From Haemonchus contortus (lineage: Eukaryota; Nematoda; Chromadorea; Rhabditida; Trichostrongylidae), in assembly GCA_000469685.2 (NCBI GenBank), contig LS997565.1, positions 23,699,272-23,763,271 on the forward strand: DNA of 64,000 nt, written 5' to 3'. The notes below the pieces were generated by a model, which saw only the letters and a list, made by a program, of their open reading frames with translations, was not told the origin of the DNA and did not search any database. This document shows, in pieces, positions 47,199 through 60,019 of this stretch. Both the position numbers and the translations under genes were made by a program. Every line of letters starts with the position of its first letter. The stretch's first letter is position 1.

Positions 47199-48768
47199 GC
47201 TCTGTGTATTCTCGGAATTACGAGAAGGTGACGAAACAAGAATGAAAATGAAGACATTACCAAGCTTTCTCATTACACAATGGTAATAAGACAATCGCGA
47301 AAAGAAATATTTGTACAAGTCGTAGCGACACCCACTCCAGTTGCCACCCACGAATGCGTCACAGGTTAAAATGCTTCGAACAGTAGCCATGAATTTTGAG
47401 ACTCGAGCTATGTATAATACATCCTTCAAGGATGTGGCTCTGGGCTGGTAGTCATGTGGAATGTACGGCCCATTAAAGTCGTTCAATGCGAGTGTGACTC
47501 AATCCTACATAACTGATAAATTCCTCTCCTTTCCTCGGTTTCCCTGCTTTCTAGGCAGACCTCGAACGAAGTTGGAAAACTCTGATCTTTGGGTCGTCCA
47601 TTCCGACGTATGACTCGGCCTCATGTGTGCAATTCTATTGAAATCACTGTGCTTTTTTTCATCGTAGTCTTGACAACAAATAAACCAAAGTTGACCCATT
47701 CTCTCTGAGTACCTCTTCAAGCTTTAGGTCACTTCAACGCACGCTTTGCCTCTGTGAAGAATGGACCGTCCTTTCTGTGACAGCCTAGGACGACTTTTCT
47801 CTTGATGCCAGAACATTTTTGAACAATGTTATGAGTTCTTGTGAAAAAGTGCTTTGCATCGGAGAGAGCACTTACTCCGCGGAAGGTGGAGCTAACGCAT
47901 GCCTAGCTCACCGTTGACCTAGCTTATTCCGAGGATTTTTCTAACCTCCAGGCTATTGTTGAACTGTCGCCCACCTGAGTAGGCTTTGTTGGTTGGTCCA
48001 TTCCTCATGTTTTCTCTTTTTACCCTCCCGTGATAACCCAGATAAAAAGCTTCTTTCATGCACTCCCCCTTCTCACCTCCCTCTGCTCTTTCCAGGGCGG
48101 AGCTCCGCTCCAAGAGTCTTGCCCCATGCCCAACGACTCCTAACTTGAGTCGACTTCTTCAGGTACTATCGGATTTCATGACAGACGTTCGCGTTACATG
48201 GGGTGTGCTGCGAGTCACACGTGGAGATAATGAGGTCGTCTTGCATGAAAAGAAGGGCTTGCGGCGGCGTTTTGTCGTTGACGAGGAGCGCTACAACATC
48301 TTGCCTGTCATCATGATGGGAAACGTAGAATCCCATCGAAGACAAGTAAAAAATGATCAACTGTGAACGTCTACAGAAAGATTACGTCTATGAGGATTGG
48401 AATATTTTGGTGTTATTCTTATTTCGAAGGTTTGACATGAAAATTGTTGCCCTATGCAGTAAAACCATTATCTCGAAGAGACTTCTTTGCCATGACAAAG
48501 AGGTTTGCTTTACTTCATGCTGAAGTCATAGACTAGTGCAAATCTCGTTTGACTCATCTCAACTAAAGTAGCGACTGCATCGAAGTCGCGAACTGCTTCT
48601 CTAATAATTTGCTGCACAGTGTGGTGCGTGCAGCGTGCAATAAGAATTTCTGGTGGGTTGCGCGTGAATTGCAGGTCGCCCCATATGTACAATATCAGGT
48701 TGGAAGACCAGTCTTGCAACACTTTGAACGAGTTTTTGAATTTTGCATTTCTTTGCTGAACAAAACCT
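47199..48768. other. Mostly unrecognised, with a possible LINE leader fragment
   Basis: The plus frame at 48058-48366 ends with RRRFVVDEERYNILPVIMMGNVESHRRQ-type text, whose LPVIMMGNVES part resembles the LPxIxxxNVRSL start of CR1/Jockey LINE endonucleases. This is a weak match. Nothing else is recognised. Confidence 0.3.
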
Positions 48769-49560
48769 TCACTCAACAATGTAATCACCACTATTATCTA
48801 GGACACGGGCCCATCTTTCGGGCAGTTTCTCGATCTCTATCTTCCAGGATTCCGGTGGCTGGGAGGAAAAAAGGTCGGCTCCATTTTCAAGTTCCCGACT
48901 ATCATTAAATTTTTGTCGCTCAGATGGTGCAACAGTGCCTCTCTTTAGGTGATAATCAGAAGGCGCTAGGTAAAGTGGGTGAGCCAGATGCGGCAGTGTT
49001 TCCACTCGTGGTCCATATTTTTTTGACGCGTTTCGTCGGCCACATGCGGGTGTGTGTTATGGTGAAGTAGGAAGACATTCGGGCGTAGCTCTCGCATTAC
49101 GTCGGCCACGTTTTGCGTTAGCGTAGAATGCGGCCGTTACCGTAGCAGCTCCTAGTAGATCATTCTACGTAGTCCCATCAGCAACACAACAAAACGTCTT
49201 CCCTGGAGGTCTGCTCTAGGCTCTGCAAGTGGTTTTACCCTTGCGCAACCCTGCGGCGCTTACGTGCGTGGTTCAGCCCACAGCTCTCATCTCCGGTCGC
49301 TATGTCTCGCAATGATTCCTTTCGATGGGGACGAAACAGAGGAGACTAGGCCACGTACATCCTGTTCGTCGTGTCAGACAGGCGTAGTTCATGAAGAACC
49401 CATTGTGAAAATATTGACCTGAAGCCAAGCTCGTGGAGGTGCTCAGTAACTGTTGTATGAGTGCATCCTATTGTTGTCGCCATTGCGCGGCTAGTCGCAT
49501 TCGGCTGCATCTGAGGGGCGCGGAGTGAACGCTCATCATTTTACTCCGGAGGGCGACCAG
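48769..49560 (-). pseudogene. Mariner transposase remnant
   Basis: Minus-strand pieces in order: SRAMATTIGCTHTTVTEHL and QWVLHELRLSD (HTH and WVPHEL-like linker, about 49500-49350), ATGDESC (first catalytic Asp, near 49300), FVVLLMGLRRMIY, then LLHHNTHPHVADETR (near 49060), and finally LAPSDYHL and EKLPERWARVLDNSGDYIVE ending at the stop at 48769. In mariners the second catalytic Asp lies in HDNARPH; here it reads HHNTHPH, so that residue is lost. Stops and frameshifts interrupt the sequence. I did not find the terminal inverted repeats. Confidence 0.8.
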
Positions 49561-50517
49561 AACGTCTGTCTCAAATAAAATTTCTCCGAAAGCAAAACTC
49601 TTGTACAATCGGGACACCTTCGAGCAGTGAACAACGTCCTTCTCAAAGACAGATGGTGGCCGCAGCGGCTCTGGCAGAGTGTCCCTACAGAATTTCGTAG
49701 TAGACAATAGGTCGAATGATAGGCCTAATTCATTATGGATTCTAATGGCCCAAGACTCTTTATGAGACCCTTGTATGTCCATCTTCAAAACACGCTACAG
49801 CAATCAGGCGCAAAAATATTTGAAAATGGCTTTGGCTTTCTCGTGAAGGAACATGTTCAAAGTGTCGAAGGACTTATCTTCCATCCTAATTGTAAGTGTA
49901 CTCCTTATGTAATCATTAGTTAATATTTGGTAAAAAACTTTAAACTTAGCAAGATCAAACAGTGAGACGAACGCTTCTAAATACTCTCTGGTAATCAAAC
50001 CACAGTCAGTAAATAGCAGTAAGAAGTGAAATGAAGAGTGTGTAATAATGGGATCACGACGACATTGATTCAGATACGTGGTATTAGAAAGCCCTCACAT
50101 ACAGAAATGAAGTTAAGGAATGCTCGACAGTGCTGAAAAGTAGTCCCCCATCTTCTGATGCAAGGGTAAGTTGTCATACTATACATAACGCGCTCGCGTC
50201 TGTCTGTCTATCTGTCTGTTTGTCTGGACGGAAATTCGATAGTACCTGAAGAAGCACCTGTGAAGTGTGATCAGGTGTTGGTTGGGTTGGGCACAGGGCA
50301 AGATCAAAAAGCGCATGTGCTCTCATCCTACATGTGCTCCGCCCATTGGGGACGGGACATGCACAGGAAGGGACGGTGTCAAGGGCAAAACTTTAGCTTG
50401 GTCTCATGACAGTCCAGACGCCGGGAAAAAACAAGCAAAGGTCATGGATGGGTCACCAAATTAAATAGGGGAGACTCTCGTAGAAGGTGATACTTACCAT
50501 ATAAGATCATAACTCGG
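49561..50517. other. Unrecognised DNA with a CTGT-type microsatellite
   Basis: 49561-49790 is open on the minus strand upstream of the mariner remnant but is not recognisable as transposase. A short (TCTG)n-like stretch lies at 50197-50227. Nothing else is supported. Confidence 0.4.
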
Positions 50518-51072
50518 TTAACATGTTGACGACAATGTCGGTCAATGGTGACCGACAGCACCGTAAATCAGTCAAATGAAGAAATTCTCAGGTTTTTTTT
50601 GTTTCATATTTTACATTTACTTATTTACTCACTAACTTTAGCGTCGACCCATGATCCATCTAAATCTAAGGTTTTCATGGGAATATTAAGTATCGAGTGA
50701 GGAGTCATACATCATATCGGATAACAATTAAAATTTGAACCCATTCCAACAATTGGCGCCTTACCTCTAATCTTGTTCCCGCCAATCGTTTAAATAGTGC
50801 CTTCTATGAATGTTCACGATTCAAAGCCTCATAGACCGGAATGGTCTACAAAACCCATGATTTTGGAGAATTCACCCAAATCTTGACAGAATACAAGTTT
50901 TTCTTTTGTTTCCAGAGTTTTCACTTGTTTTACACAAATAGAATCTTATTACTCATGAATACAGCAAATTCAATAGGTGTCTGTCCCGTGGGACGAGGTC
51001 CGCCAATGGTGACCGATGATCTCGTCCCGTGGGCACGTGAACGAAAAAACGCTCTCGTCGTCAACGTGTTAA
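50518..51072. mobile_element. TTAA-flanked (piggyBac-like) MITE, 555 bp
   Basis: Both ends begin with TTAA (50518-50521 and 51069-51072), followed by inverted CAYGTTGACGAC, giving 15 of 16 matched terminal bases. CAATGGTGACCGA appears near both ends in direct orientation. No transposase is present. TTAA target use is typical of piggyBac-superfamily elements. Confidence 0.65.
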
Positions 51073-51399
51073 TCAAAAAAAATTAAAAGAAGTGAGCAAG
51101 GCCTCTCGCGTGCTGGACATGCGTAAATGCTCCGCCCACACTGGGTAGCAAAAAATTCACAACTGTGTACAAAGATGTCCTTGACCCTGCAACGTCGTTA
51201 TATAGAAAAAGTCATCATCATTATTCATTACCTGTGAAACAATCATCACCATTTACTATATATAAGAAACCCGATTCTTTCTATCTCTCCCGAAATTCGG
51301 TGTTAATTTACGGGAATGGGTTGTGCAATGAGAAAAACTTCGCTACAAAAAGCTCAAACAGTGAGAAAAATGGGCAAAGTTTAGGAACAAGTCCACAAA
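51073..51399. other. Unrecognised DNA
   Basis: A plus frame at 51165-51425 has no recognisable features. Confidence 0.35.
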
Positions 51400-52450
51400 T
51401 CAGACGGAGACTATTCTTTGCATGAACTCAGCTTCTCGTGATGGCGTATCTTGAGCCTCAAACAGAATTGCCTCCCTTATCGGTTGATTCTGTGGTCTTC
51501 TCAACATAGGCCCGAAGCATTGCCGACGCTGCCTTTTCATCTTCACCTGGACAGGGGCTGTTTGCATACCCGCCCTGACGTCTCCATTTCTGATCCTACA
51601 CAGTCGCAATGCTCAGTCGCAGGCCCAGCTGAGCATTCTCCGGAGTATAGCTGTCTTTCATGGTTTTGACTTACGTGCCAACACTCGCTGCCGTGATGCA
51701 TTGTGGGCCTTACCGCTGTCCGATGCCCTTTCCTTTGAGGTGTCTGGAGCACCGATGGTCTTAAACGATACCCTCCACTTCATCCACACCGCGTTTATTA
51801 GGGTTCCTACGGCCTGATCTACGCTCCCATCAACAGCTAGATCACTCTCTAGGTATTTGTCCGTGACTCCCTGGGGTCTCGAGCATTTTTGATTCGAGTT
51901 TGTCTGAGAGTTCTTCTTGCTCTCCGAAATTTTTTTGTGATGATGTTCTGTAAGCAGAAGAAGGAACAGACTCAGAGTTGGCCCCTGGTGTACCTCAATA
52001 GCATCCATTGCTCCAGTTCAGTCATGTGGGGAGCGTATAGTCATCCTGGAGCCGTAGTACATGTTCTTGGCCAGAGAGAGCATGTGTTCTGGGACATTTC
52101 ATTTCGGGGGCGCTCTTCAGAAGGCTTGTCGTGGGAGGTGGTTGAATGTCTCCTCAGATCGAGGAAGATTAGGTAGCGGGGGCGCTTTTCTTGATACTTC
52201 TCCATTACTGTAGCTTTCATCGACAAAGAGGAGTTTGTTTTTATTTTTCATTGCATTGTTTGATACCACGTAGTTTACCTGCGTCCAGAAATGAATAAAT
52301 AAATAAAATACTTGTTCAGCTATGAGTGAAGATGGCATTTGTTGTAGACCTTCCAGGCATGGAGCCAAACGGCTCCTATGAAATCCAAACAATTCTCTCA
52401 ATCTTGATTCGACCACCCGCTCGTACAATTTCATCGTGTGAGAAGTCAAC
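51400..52450 (-). pseudogene. LINE reverse transcriptase remnant (C-terminal two thirds)
   Basis: On the minus strand: SHTMKLYERVVESRLREL (52449-52390), EKYQEKRPRYLIFLDLRR (FLDLEKAFD-like, near 52200), EVHQGPTLSLFLLLL (Q-G-S-x-LSPxLF block, near 52000), VRPTMHHGSECW near 51690, and the terminal RIRNGDVRAGMQTAPVQVKM to RPQNQPIREA (51600-51450). This is the order of non-LTR retrotransposon RT and its post-RT region. Frameshifts and an inserted Asn/Lys-rich stretch show it is decayed. It belongs to a different lineage from the RTE copy at 32890-35400. Confidence 0.8.
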
Positions 52451-54839
52451 CTGAATACTTCATATATTTCTGATGAAAATTTTTCGCTAAGAGGACGCGT
52501 CCCGATAGCATCCGCATACCAGCAGCCATTTTACAAAGCTTGCTTTCCGAATAACATTTTCCCACATTAACAGCTAGTGTCCCTAGAATCTCCTGTCTTT
52601 CATAGGAGATTTAAAGTATGTCAGGATATCTGTTTACAGTTACATTTTCCTTGATGATGAAGTATCCTCAAAGTGATATCGATCAGAATCGTTCACTCAA
52701 AGGCACTGGTCACAGTTTAGGCCTAGTATGAAAACGTAATCGCCAAGGAGCACAAGGGACGCTATCGGGCAGAACTATCTGAATAGGGCCTAATAAGGAC
52801 TGCAAAACCGGCACTGCCAAAGTACACCACATCCAAAGGCGGTACAGTTCTTATGGCGCTATAGAGGGCATAAAATGTGCTGGAGTTGCATCATTCACAC
52901 CGGAGCGTACACGTTGCACGTAGGCGACTCTCTGTGGCAAGTTGTAGGCAAGAGCGTGCACACATTTGGACAGCTCGTCCAAATACCCCTTCTATGCAAA
53001 TGATCCAGCATTTTCGGCCGACTGCTCATTTTTCTGGTTTTTAGTAGTCTTATATTTTTCGGTATGCACAGATTTTCGCGTCTTCTTCGTCACTTTTGAA
53101 CTATTCTAAACTGTCGCTTCCGTTATCCGCTCAAAACCAAGACTACCTCGGAATTATCGTCAACTGTGCTTTTGAAAGCACTAGAAACAACAATCAAGCT
53201 ACAGTGTGTTTCTTTCTTGCGTGTTCTCCAGACAAGCTGTAGACGTCTCATTGTAGCGGAAAGCTTCATGTTCAACTATGTTTACAGGAATTTCCAGTGT
53301 TAACCAAAGAACACATCCATGTAGGAAAATCCCCCCACTTTCATTTTATTTTGTCTATTTCCCTAAATTTAGCTCCCATATGAAGCTAAATGGGTGATCC
53401 AGATTGCAAAACTTACAATTGGCGCTGAATGATGGGATAATGGCGTGACTCATAACCCAGATAAAACTGCTCCTTTCATCTCAAGATCGAATATTTGCAA
53501 CAGTTGAACACGCTATATTCCTAAAAGTACAGACTATAAAGTTTTTTGATACCGATCGAACCCATTCAAGGAATGCCCACGCATCTGGCAGTCTCTTAAA
53601 AAAATGTATGCGTATACGGTAATCACCGCGACTTGTGGCCGCCATCGCTCTAGAACCGAATCGGACCAATCAACTGAAGGCGTAAGGATGAAAATTTTGA
53701 TGGTCTAGGTAGGAATCCATCTGGAAATTTGATCCGCAAACCACACGAGTCACTTGAGAGTCCTCTCGTCTCCTGAAACTATAAAAATAAGTGTTAGAAG
53801 AGGCTAAGATGAGTTATAGCCCCTCGGTGCAAAATATCCAACTGTAACTGGGAGGACATATTTGGTAGTTGTGGTGAATCGCACTTCCCAAAGAACAATA
53901 GCATAATCAGATATTTGCAGCCGTTGTTCTCAATATTGCGTATCGCCCGGATAGCACAAGCGCAGGTTCAAGTCCTATCTGAGGCCGAAGTTCTGCCCAT
54001 AACTCACCAACTTTGTGAGGCAAGCGTCTCTATTTTCTGTAAGGCGTCAGTTCGCCTCACTGTTGCGCTTCGATGGGCACGAACACGAAAACACGAATGT
54101 GTGTATCGAGACTAGCTTGAGGAGCTGAGTGAAAATGAATTTCGGATAAAAGAATTTTACAATTAGTCCAGGACCCGCATTAGACAGCAATCGATGTCGT
54201 GAACGAAACTGAAAAAAGGCCGGCATTCATGTCATAGCAACCTCACGCTTTTCTTGCTTCATAGACCCTTGATGGGCCCTTTTTTCTAATCTCCTACCAC
54301 GTGCTGATTTATGTGCCTTTATGATCATTGATTGGAGCTGATCTAATTCTTAAAGGTTTCTTTGTGATTCTTGATAAACCGACTCATAATGAAAGCAGCA
54401 ACACCCACTGGATTGTTTCTGAGCGCTCATCTTTGGAAAGAATTCCGATCGGAATAAACCCAGAAGCGTCCGTTTATTGTTTTGACTTGATGTTTTTTGT
54501 TGACTGCTGTTATTCGCAGCAGTACGTGATGCGAATGGCTCACGACTGGCGAGTTATGTGCAAAAATTCGAAATTGCAAGAAACCCGTTACCCAGGCACA
54601 GTGCTCTGCATCAATTGATGACTATTGTAAGACCCCCCTCACCTACAACTTCGGTATGAGAACCTCGCTAAAATCTGAAGCGGCCTCTTCTCTTCGGAGC
54701 TGTAGTTTAGCAGACTCACACGTACAACGTGATAAGCCGGTCAGCCAGAATATAAGCATTAAAGGCGCAGTTCACGATAAAAATGTTTTCTGAGATTCGC
54801 CCACAGGATGAATTTCAGTCCCAGCGTATACCATATCTG
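52451..54839. other. Gene-poor DNA
   Basis: No supported gene. A plus frame at 54328-54618 (96 codons) has no recognised domain and no clear splice context. GGTTCAAGTCC near 53966 looks like a tRNA B box but lacks partners. Confidence 0.35.
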
Positions 54840-55250
54840 GCTATATTATTTCGGAAAACGGTCTAGTTAGGAAGTTATTAAGGCTCAAAGATTGGCTCGT
54901 GTCTATCCTCGGACTAGTTTTACCGGCATTGTAGAGGCTGCACCGATCACAGTAAGACCCACGAAGGAAGTTCAAACAACTTGTTATGACCCATAGCGAC
55001 AGTGAAAGAGACAGTTCTGGCTCGATGTAGTCAGCTCTTTGTGCAACTGCAAAAACTGAAATCTCGTCCGAATACCCCTCCCATGTTAGTTCCGTCATGG
55101 CAATCTAATCCATCCTCTATTTTCCTTACTTATGAAAAGCCATATTTTTCTCAAAATCGGCGAATTCTCTCGCTTTCTTCGCTACCAATGAACTGTTACC
55201 AATCTATACTTCCGCTTTTCCAATGAAAACGGGTGCCTCAAAATACGCTG
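54840..55250 (+). pseudogene. LINE fragment related to 31150-31450
   Basis: 54840-55015 matches 31150-31330 (shared landmarks TGTAGAGGCTRCACC and TTCAAACAACTTGT). It is followed by protein-like KTEISSEYPSHVSSV, comparable to TEISSKALFRKDVRC in the other copy. Short and broken. Confidence 0.5.
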
Positions 55251-55329
55251 TTCTGCTACAACTTATTTCGAGTTGATGTCAAGAGACATTGGAAAGGGCA
55301 AGTGAGATTTCCGTAGTGTAAGGGATAGA

Positions 55330-55373
55330 AGACACAGTGCCTGGAAGCACAAGTGTTCCTAGGCACTGTGTCT
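55330..55373. repeat. Imperfect hairpin, about 21-bp stem, 2-nt loop
   Basis: AGACACAGTGCCT pairs with AGGCACTGTGTCT. The stem continues inward with one mismatch and two wobble pairs to a nearly absent loop. Confidence 0.8.
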
Positions 55374-58240
55374 CCGTACGAGGGCGAAGGTCTGTCCATG
55401 ATCCTGCCAAAACCCGTGAGACATTCATATGTTTTCCATTGACTTCTATGAAGTTAAGCCATTTTTTTGCTCCCGTTCTATAACAACTAATGAGTCAGCA
55501 TTAGCTCTTATAAGAGGATGGACATTCCCATATCCTGTGTATCTTCAGCTGCATGGTTGTTTATCCCGGTGGCGAAGAGCTCTTTTAGAGCTTTAATCGG
55601 ATAGAATTCAGAAAAATCGAATCTAAAGAGTGCATCAGCAGGTGAATTGGCAGAAATTCTACTAATTTTCTCCATAAGTCACCTTTCCCACATAGATCAT
55701 TGAATGTGAAATGCAGCCTAATCTTTTGTGCAATTTTATTAGCCACATACATGTGCTATGAAATGCACAGGTCGAAGAAATGATGAATTCACAGAGATTT
55801 TCACTTCGAGAACTCACGAGTGGGCTGCTTCAGTATTACTACTTCTTATGAAGAATGGTGCCGACGTGAGGTCTATCTCTCATTTTCAAAAGCGCCTCTG
55901 CCAATACCTTAGAAGTCGAAGAGTTCTTTATTCAGTACCACGCACTAGTGTTATTCTCGGCATATGTATCAATTATAGGAAACTCTTGAGAGGGTTTTTG
56001 AGGTTGTGAAACCGGGCAGAGGCAGTGATGAGTAGGATACTGCTATCATGGATGTTTGGGAACACCGATACGTTCTCACCGTGATAGGAGATGGGTCCAT
56101 GTAAGAACTAATTTGGTATATCTGATAGCCTTTTCAAGATCTAACCATAAGTACGTCCAACGAGCTGATGGTGGTACCAAATATCTCCTAATTACTTCCC
56201 CCATCCCCCTCGCCTCCCCCTGCTCCCCATCCCCTCACTCCATCCTTATTTTGAAGATCGCTCCCTTCTCAGCTAAGAGACAGTGCACAGGGAACGGTGT
56301 GACGGCGGAGAGACCGCAAATAAGCTGATTGCTAAACCGAGTCCGACTAATGGCATCTCCTAATCAGCTGAATTCAAGAATCTCGTGCCAACAGCTGTGA
56401 ATTCCCAGCGAAGCCCGAAGCTATTCTGCTCTTGCAGAAGACTGCATACCGCCGCCGACTCAGGTGCTGCGTTGTTTTGATGCAGTCTTCATGAGCATGC
56501 TTCATTCATTCTGCAAATCCTCGGCAGCACTTACCTTCCCATCTCTTCGACCCTCGATTGCTCCAAATGTATGCAGAGATCCTCTGAGTGTGGGCTATCG
56601 GCCGAGCCATTAGGTGGGTATGAATCAACGCGAGAAATTGGCTCAATTCCATGCTCGTTGCTAAGATGAACGCTACTCGTCAACTTCTACAAACAACTAC
56701 ACCCACATGACATAAGTTTATTTCCTCAACAAGGAAGATGCGATCTATTGCCTGAACCGCTCCGTCATAGTTCTCTCGACCTACTGACGGACTCTATTGG
56801 ACTGCTGCTGTTAGTTGGCTTTCCCTCCACGGCTATGTTATCGATGCAATATGTTCCTATGAGAGTACCTATTTCCGCACATTAATGAGAATCCCTTCAG
56901 ACCTCTTCAGTTGAGTAGGTTGTCTCCCATATCCAGAATTTCACCCCATGGCCTTTCTTTTTGATAACTTTTTTCTATACTCTTTATTCAACCTCTCATC
57001 GATTTGACCCCATTCATTAACTCGAACAAATCAGATAGAATTCGCGTGCATGCATGTAGTAGCTTTGCCCCATATTTTCGCTTCAAGACGCGAATTTTTG
57101 AACTTTGTATCCTTTGGTCTATAAACCTTCTTGTTCTCGAAGAGCAACCTTGCTATATTTTAACATGGAACAGCGAGACGAGATGAAAACCTCTGGGTTC
57201 TGAGAAACTCATTGCAAATTTTCGCAGTAATGGCGTTGTAGGAAGTTTTTGTTTTCGTGAAAGACTTAATGAGTATATGAGCTTGTTTGCTCTGATTTTC
57301 AATTTTCCAAATGGTTGCTCTTATGTAGCGCTCATATTTACCAGTAACAGTGATGTGAAGGTTAAGGCAAATCTAGAAACAGAAGCCCTAGCGAGTTCTG
57401 CTCCTAAAACTATTAGGAGCAGAACATGCTAGATAATTTTTTTGACTTGCTTACTCAACAATCCTCCCAGGAGGCGATAGCTTGAAAGAATTGAAACGAA
57501 GTCACTAAGCTATGAAAGGGACTTGATAGCAGTCGCAAAAGGCGTCACTCCCATCCATATGGTGCTTGGAATGAGTCCTGCTCGAAGACGGGATTCATTC
57601 TCATGTAATCGGCTGGTTGATGACCTTGGACCAATCAGACCATTAAGTGCTGTATGGTCCGATTCAAATACATGAACACATGTATAGTAGTGTAACGCAT
57701 GGCGCAATCCAGTACTCACGGCCGAGGACGCCGTCGGTTTGAAGTCACAGCAAGCCTAAGAAGTCGAATCCTCTCAACAGATCAGAACTCATGAAGGACT
57801 TCATGGACCTTGAAAAACCCTCTCATTAGACGGCGGAATGTCATTATTATGAAACCTAGTAATAGAAGTGAGATTCCGGCATATTTCATAATAACTGGTC
57901 ATGTTGATACATTCAGTCATTTCATCTGAAAATTTGCATATTAACTACGCATCAAAGGCCTAATTGGAGGATTTTCGTTAAGCTCGTTAAAAGCAGTAAT
58001 GCATTTGGTCTTGTTGGGCCCATCCCAAATGGAGTGGAAATCTCCAGAAAAAGTATCCGACCATAGGCTGACGGTGTTTTCCAGTTGACAGTTGCACATG
58101 AAAGTTTTTCTTCAAAAGTTGCTTGCGGTTTTGAGCCTCACATTTACTTGCACAAATGCTATGATATATTCGGTAAAAGATTTTTTGCTGCTTGGAAGTA
58201 ACTTGTCTCAAGATGTTCCGGCGCCCTGTCTCTGTACATA
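55374..58240. other. Gene-poor DNA
   Basis: A pyrimidine-rich stretch lies at 56195-56245 and a hairpin at 57388-57432. Minus frames at 57510-57719 and 57987-58253 are unrecognised. No splice-consistent gene model could be built. Confidence 0.35.
57388..57432. repeat. Hairpin, about 19-bp stem, 5-nt loop
   Basis: GTTCTGCTCCTAA (57395-57407) pairs perfectly with TTAGGAGCAGAAC. The outer CTAGC/GCTAG halves extend the stem after one mismatch and one wobble. Confidence 0.85.
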
Positions 58241-58768
58241 CAGTAGCGCTCAAAAGTCTTCGGTGAAATGGTTCTTCAGCCGTACTTTTCAGTCGTAACT
58301 TCTTTCCTACTGGATCTAATAGTGCGAAATTTCTATATTTGGAGCGTGGATGTATTGTGAATATTTACCACTATTAACCTGCAATCTGATCATGTATTAG
58401 ATATTCCAAAGAGCATGAACTCAAAATCGACTGAAAGTACAGATGATGGCCCCTTCTAGAAAATCTTTCCTTTCTTTCATGTCTAAAGTGTGCGAGCGGT
58501 AATGCCGAGCACAATAGATGAGAAAAACGCTTATAAGGTGCGAATAAGTGCAGACGCCAACAACTTTAGTTTTAGCAAAATGTGCTACCGCAACAAACAC
58601 CTTACTCTACCTGTGGGTATTGCAGCTTTGCAGTGAAATAGGGTTGGGTAGGGTGAAATACGCTCTAGTTAGACATATCCAAATTTTTGCGCGATTCGGT
58701 CTGCTAACAAAAAAGTTACGAACGAAAAAGCGTCAAAGCATTTCACCGAAGATTTTTGAGGGCTAGTG
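58241..58768. mobile_element. Tc1/mariner-like MITE, copy 2 (528 bp)
   Basis: TA flanks lie at 58239-58240 and 58769-58770. Terminal inverted repeats of about 30 bp (27 matching) share the CTCAAAAxTCTTCGG core with copy 1 at 46695-47196. There is no coding capacity. Confidence 0.88.
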
Positions 58769-60019
58769 TAGGTGATCCCCGTTGATGAGGTGCAAAATCA
58801 AATGGCAACCGTTTGGTCACCAGTTCCTTTAGGGACAGCTTCATTTCTTTCTGAAGACCTTGCGTGAGAAAGTCTGATTACTAAATTCATCTGGGTGTCC
58901 TGGCGTTTTTGTGCTGCGCTGGGCCCATTTGGTAAATATCCCCATTCCCATATCACCATAATCCCATGGTTATCGTAAATCGCGTGTCATACTCACTTCC
59001 GCCTGCACTTGCGTTTCTTGCGAAACTCCGAACACTGTCCTTTCCACACAGTGTCGAATGTCGCTGGCCACACGTGCTCACCCTGATTAGGCAAAGTCAA
59101 GTCACCAAAGAGTGGGCAACAGCATGGAGTACCACGAAATCGAAGAGTTTCGAGGGGGAACAGCTGCTCCTTACCTCATTCACTACTTTCTTGATATTAC
59201 TGGTTGTTAACCCTGCCTTTTGCTCAATTCTAATGTCAGGTGGTCGTTCATCACGTTGCTTTCTCGACCTGGAAAATCGTTTTTATAATCTTTTATTTTT
59301 TGTTGGTCAGTTCAAAAATGAACTTCGACTCCGATAGCGGAACAATCGACTGTGGGCTAGTCAGACTTGAAGGCCTTCTAGTTTGCGCTTCTTAGTCATC
59401 AGGCAGATAATGACGTACCCAGTTCTACTGATCCCTGCCCTATTTGTCTTCTGTCTGCTCATGAATGTAGGTTAAAGCACCGCACTGAGAGTCAAACCCT
59501 CTACCCGTTAGAGCTACACAACGGTAGCGTCGTTGCATAGATTTACAGCATTCAACATGGATGCTGTGCTGATAAACAGCAACCATAAGGCTTGATGATG
59601 AATCCTCATTATGGTTGCCTGGCATTAGCCTCTGAAATCATTCAAGCGATAAATGTGATGATTTTAGTCGCACAGCCACTGGAATCCTCTCAAACAGGTT
59701 CACTGAATGATGAGAGCCAACGTTTGACGTCGAATTCCAAACGAACTATCAGTAAGAACGTCTTCTCGATATAGGTAATGTAACAGAGTAAATCAGGTGG
59801 AAATTGATGTCAGAGAATTACATTCAGGTAATTGTCGTGTATCAAATCAAATGCTATCTTTACTTGCTAGGCCTCTGTCTTCAACTGATATCACCTCTCC
59901 TCCTTTGTAGATGCATGAAATTTGATCAGTTTTAGAGGACATCGCGCTTGCTAAAATAGGTTCAGTTCAGTTTCGGGGGAAGATAAGCGGCATTTTCATA
60001 GTGGGAACAGTAGTTTGGC

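Noticed and set aside
53955..53990. GGTTCAAGTCC, a perfect-looking tRNA B box
   Set aside because: No A box at the expected distance and the T-arm stem does not pair.
59470..59530. tRNA-like boxes on the minus strand (TAGCTCTAACGG and GGTTTGACTC)
   Set aside because: The two boxes are too close and there is no acceptor stem or proper anticodon arm; at most a tRNA-derived scrap.
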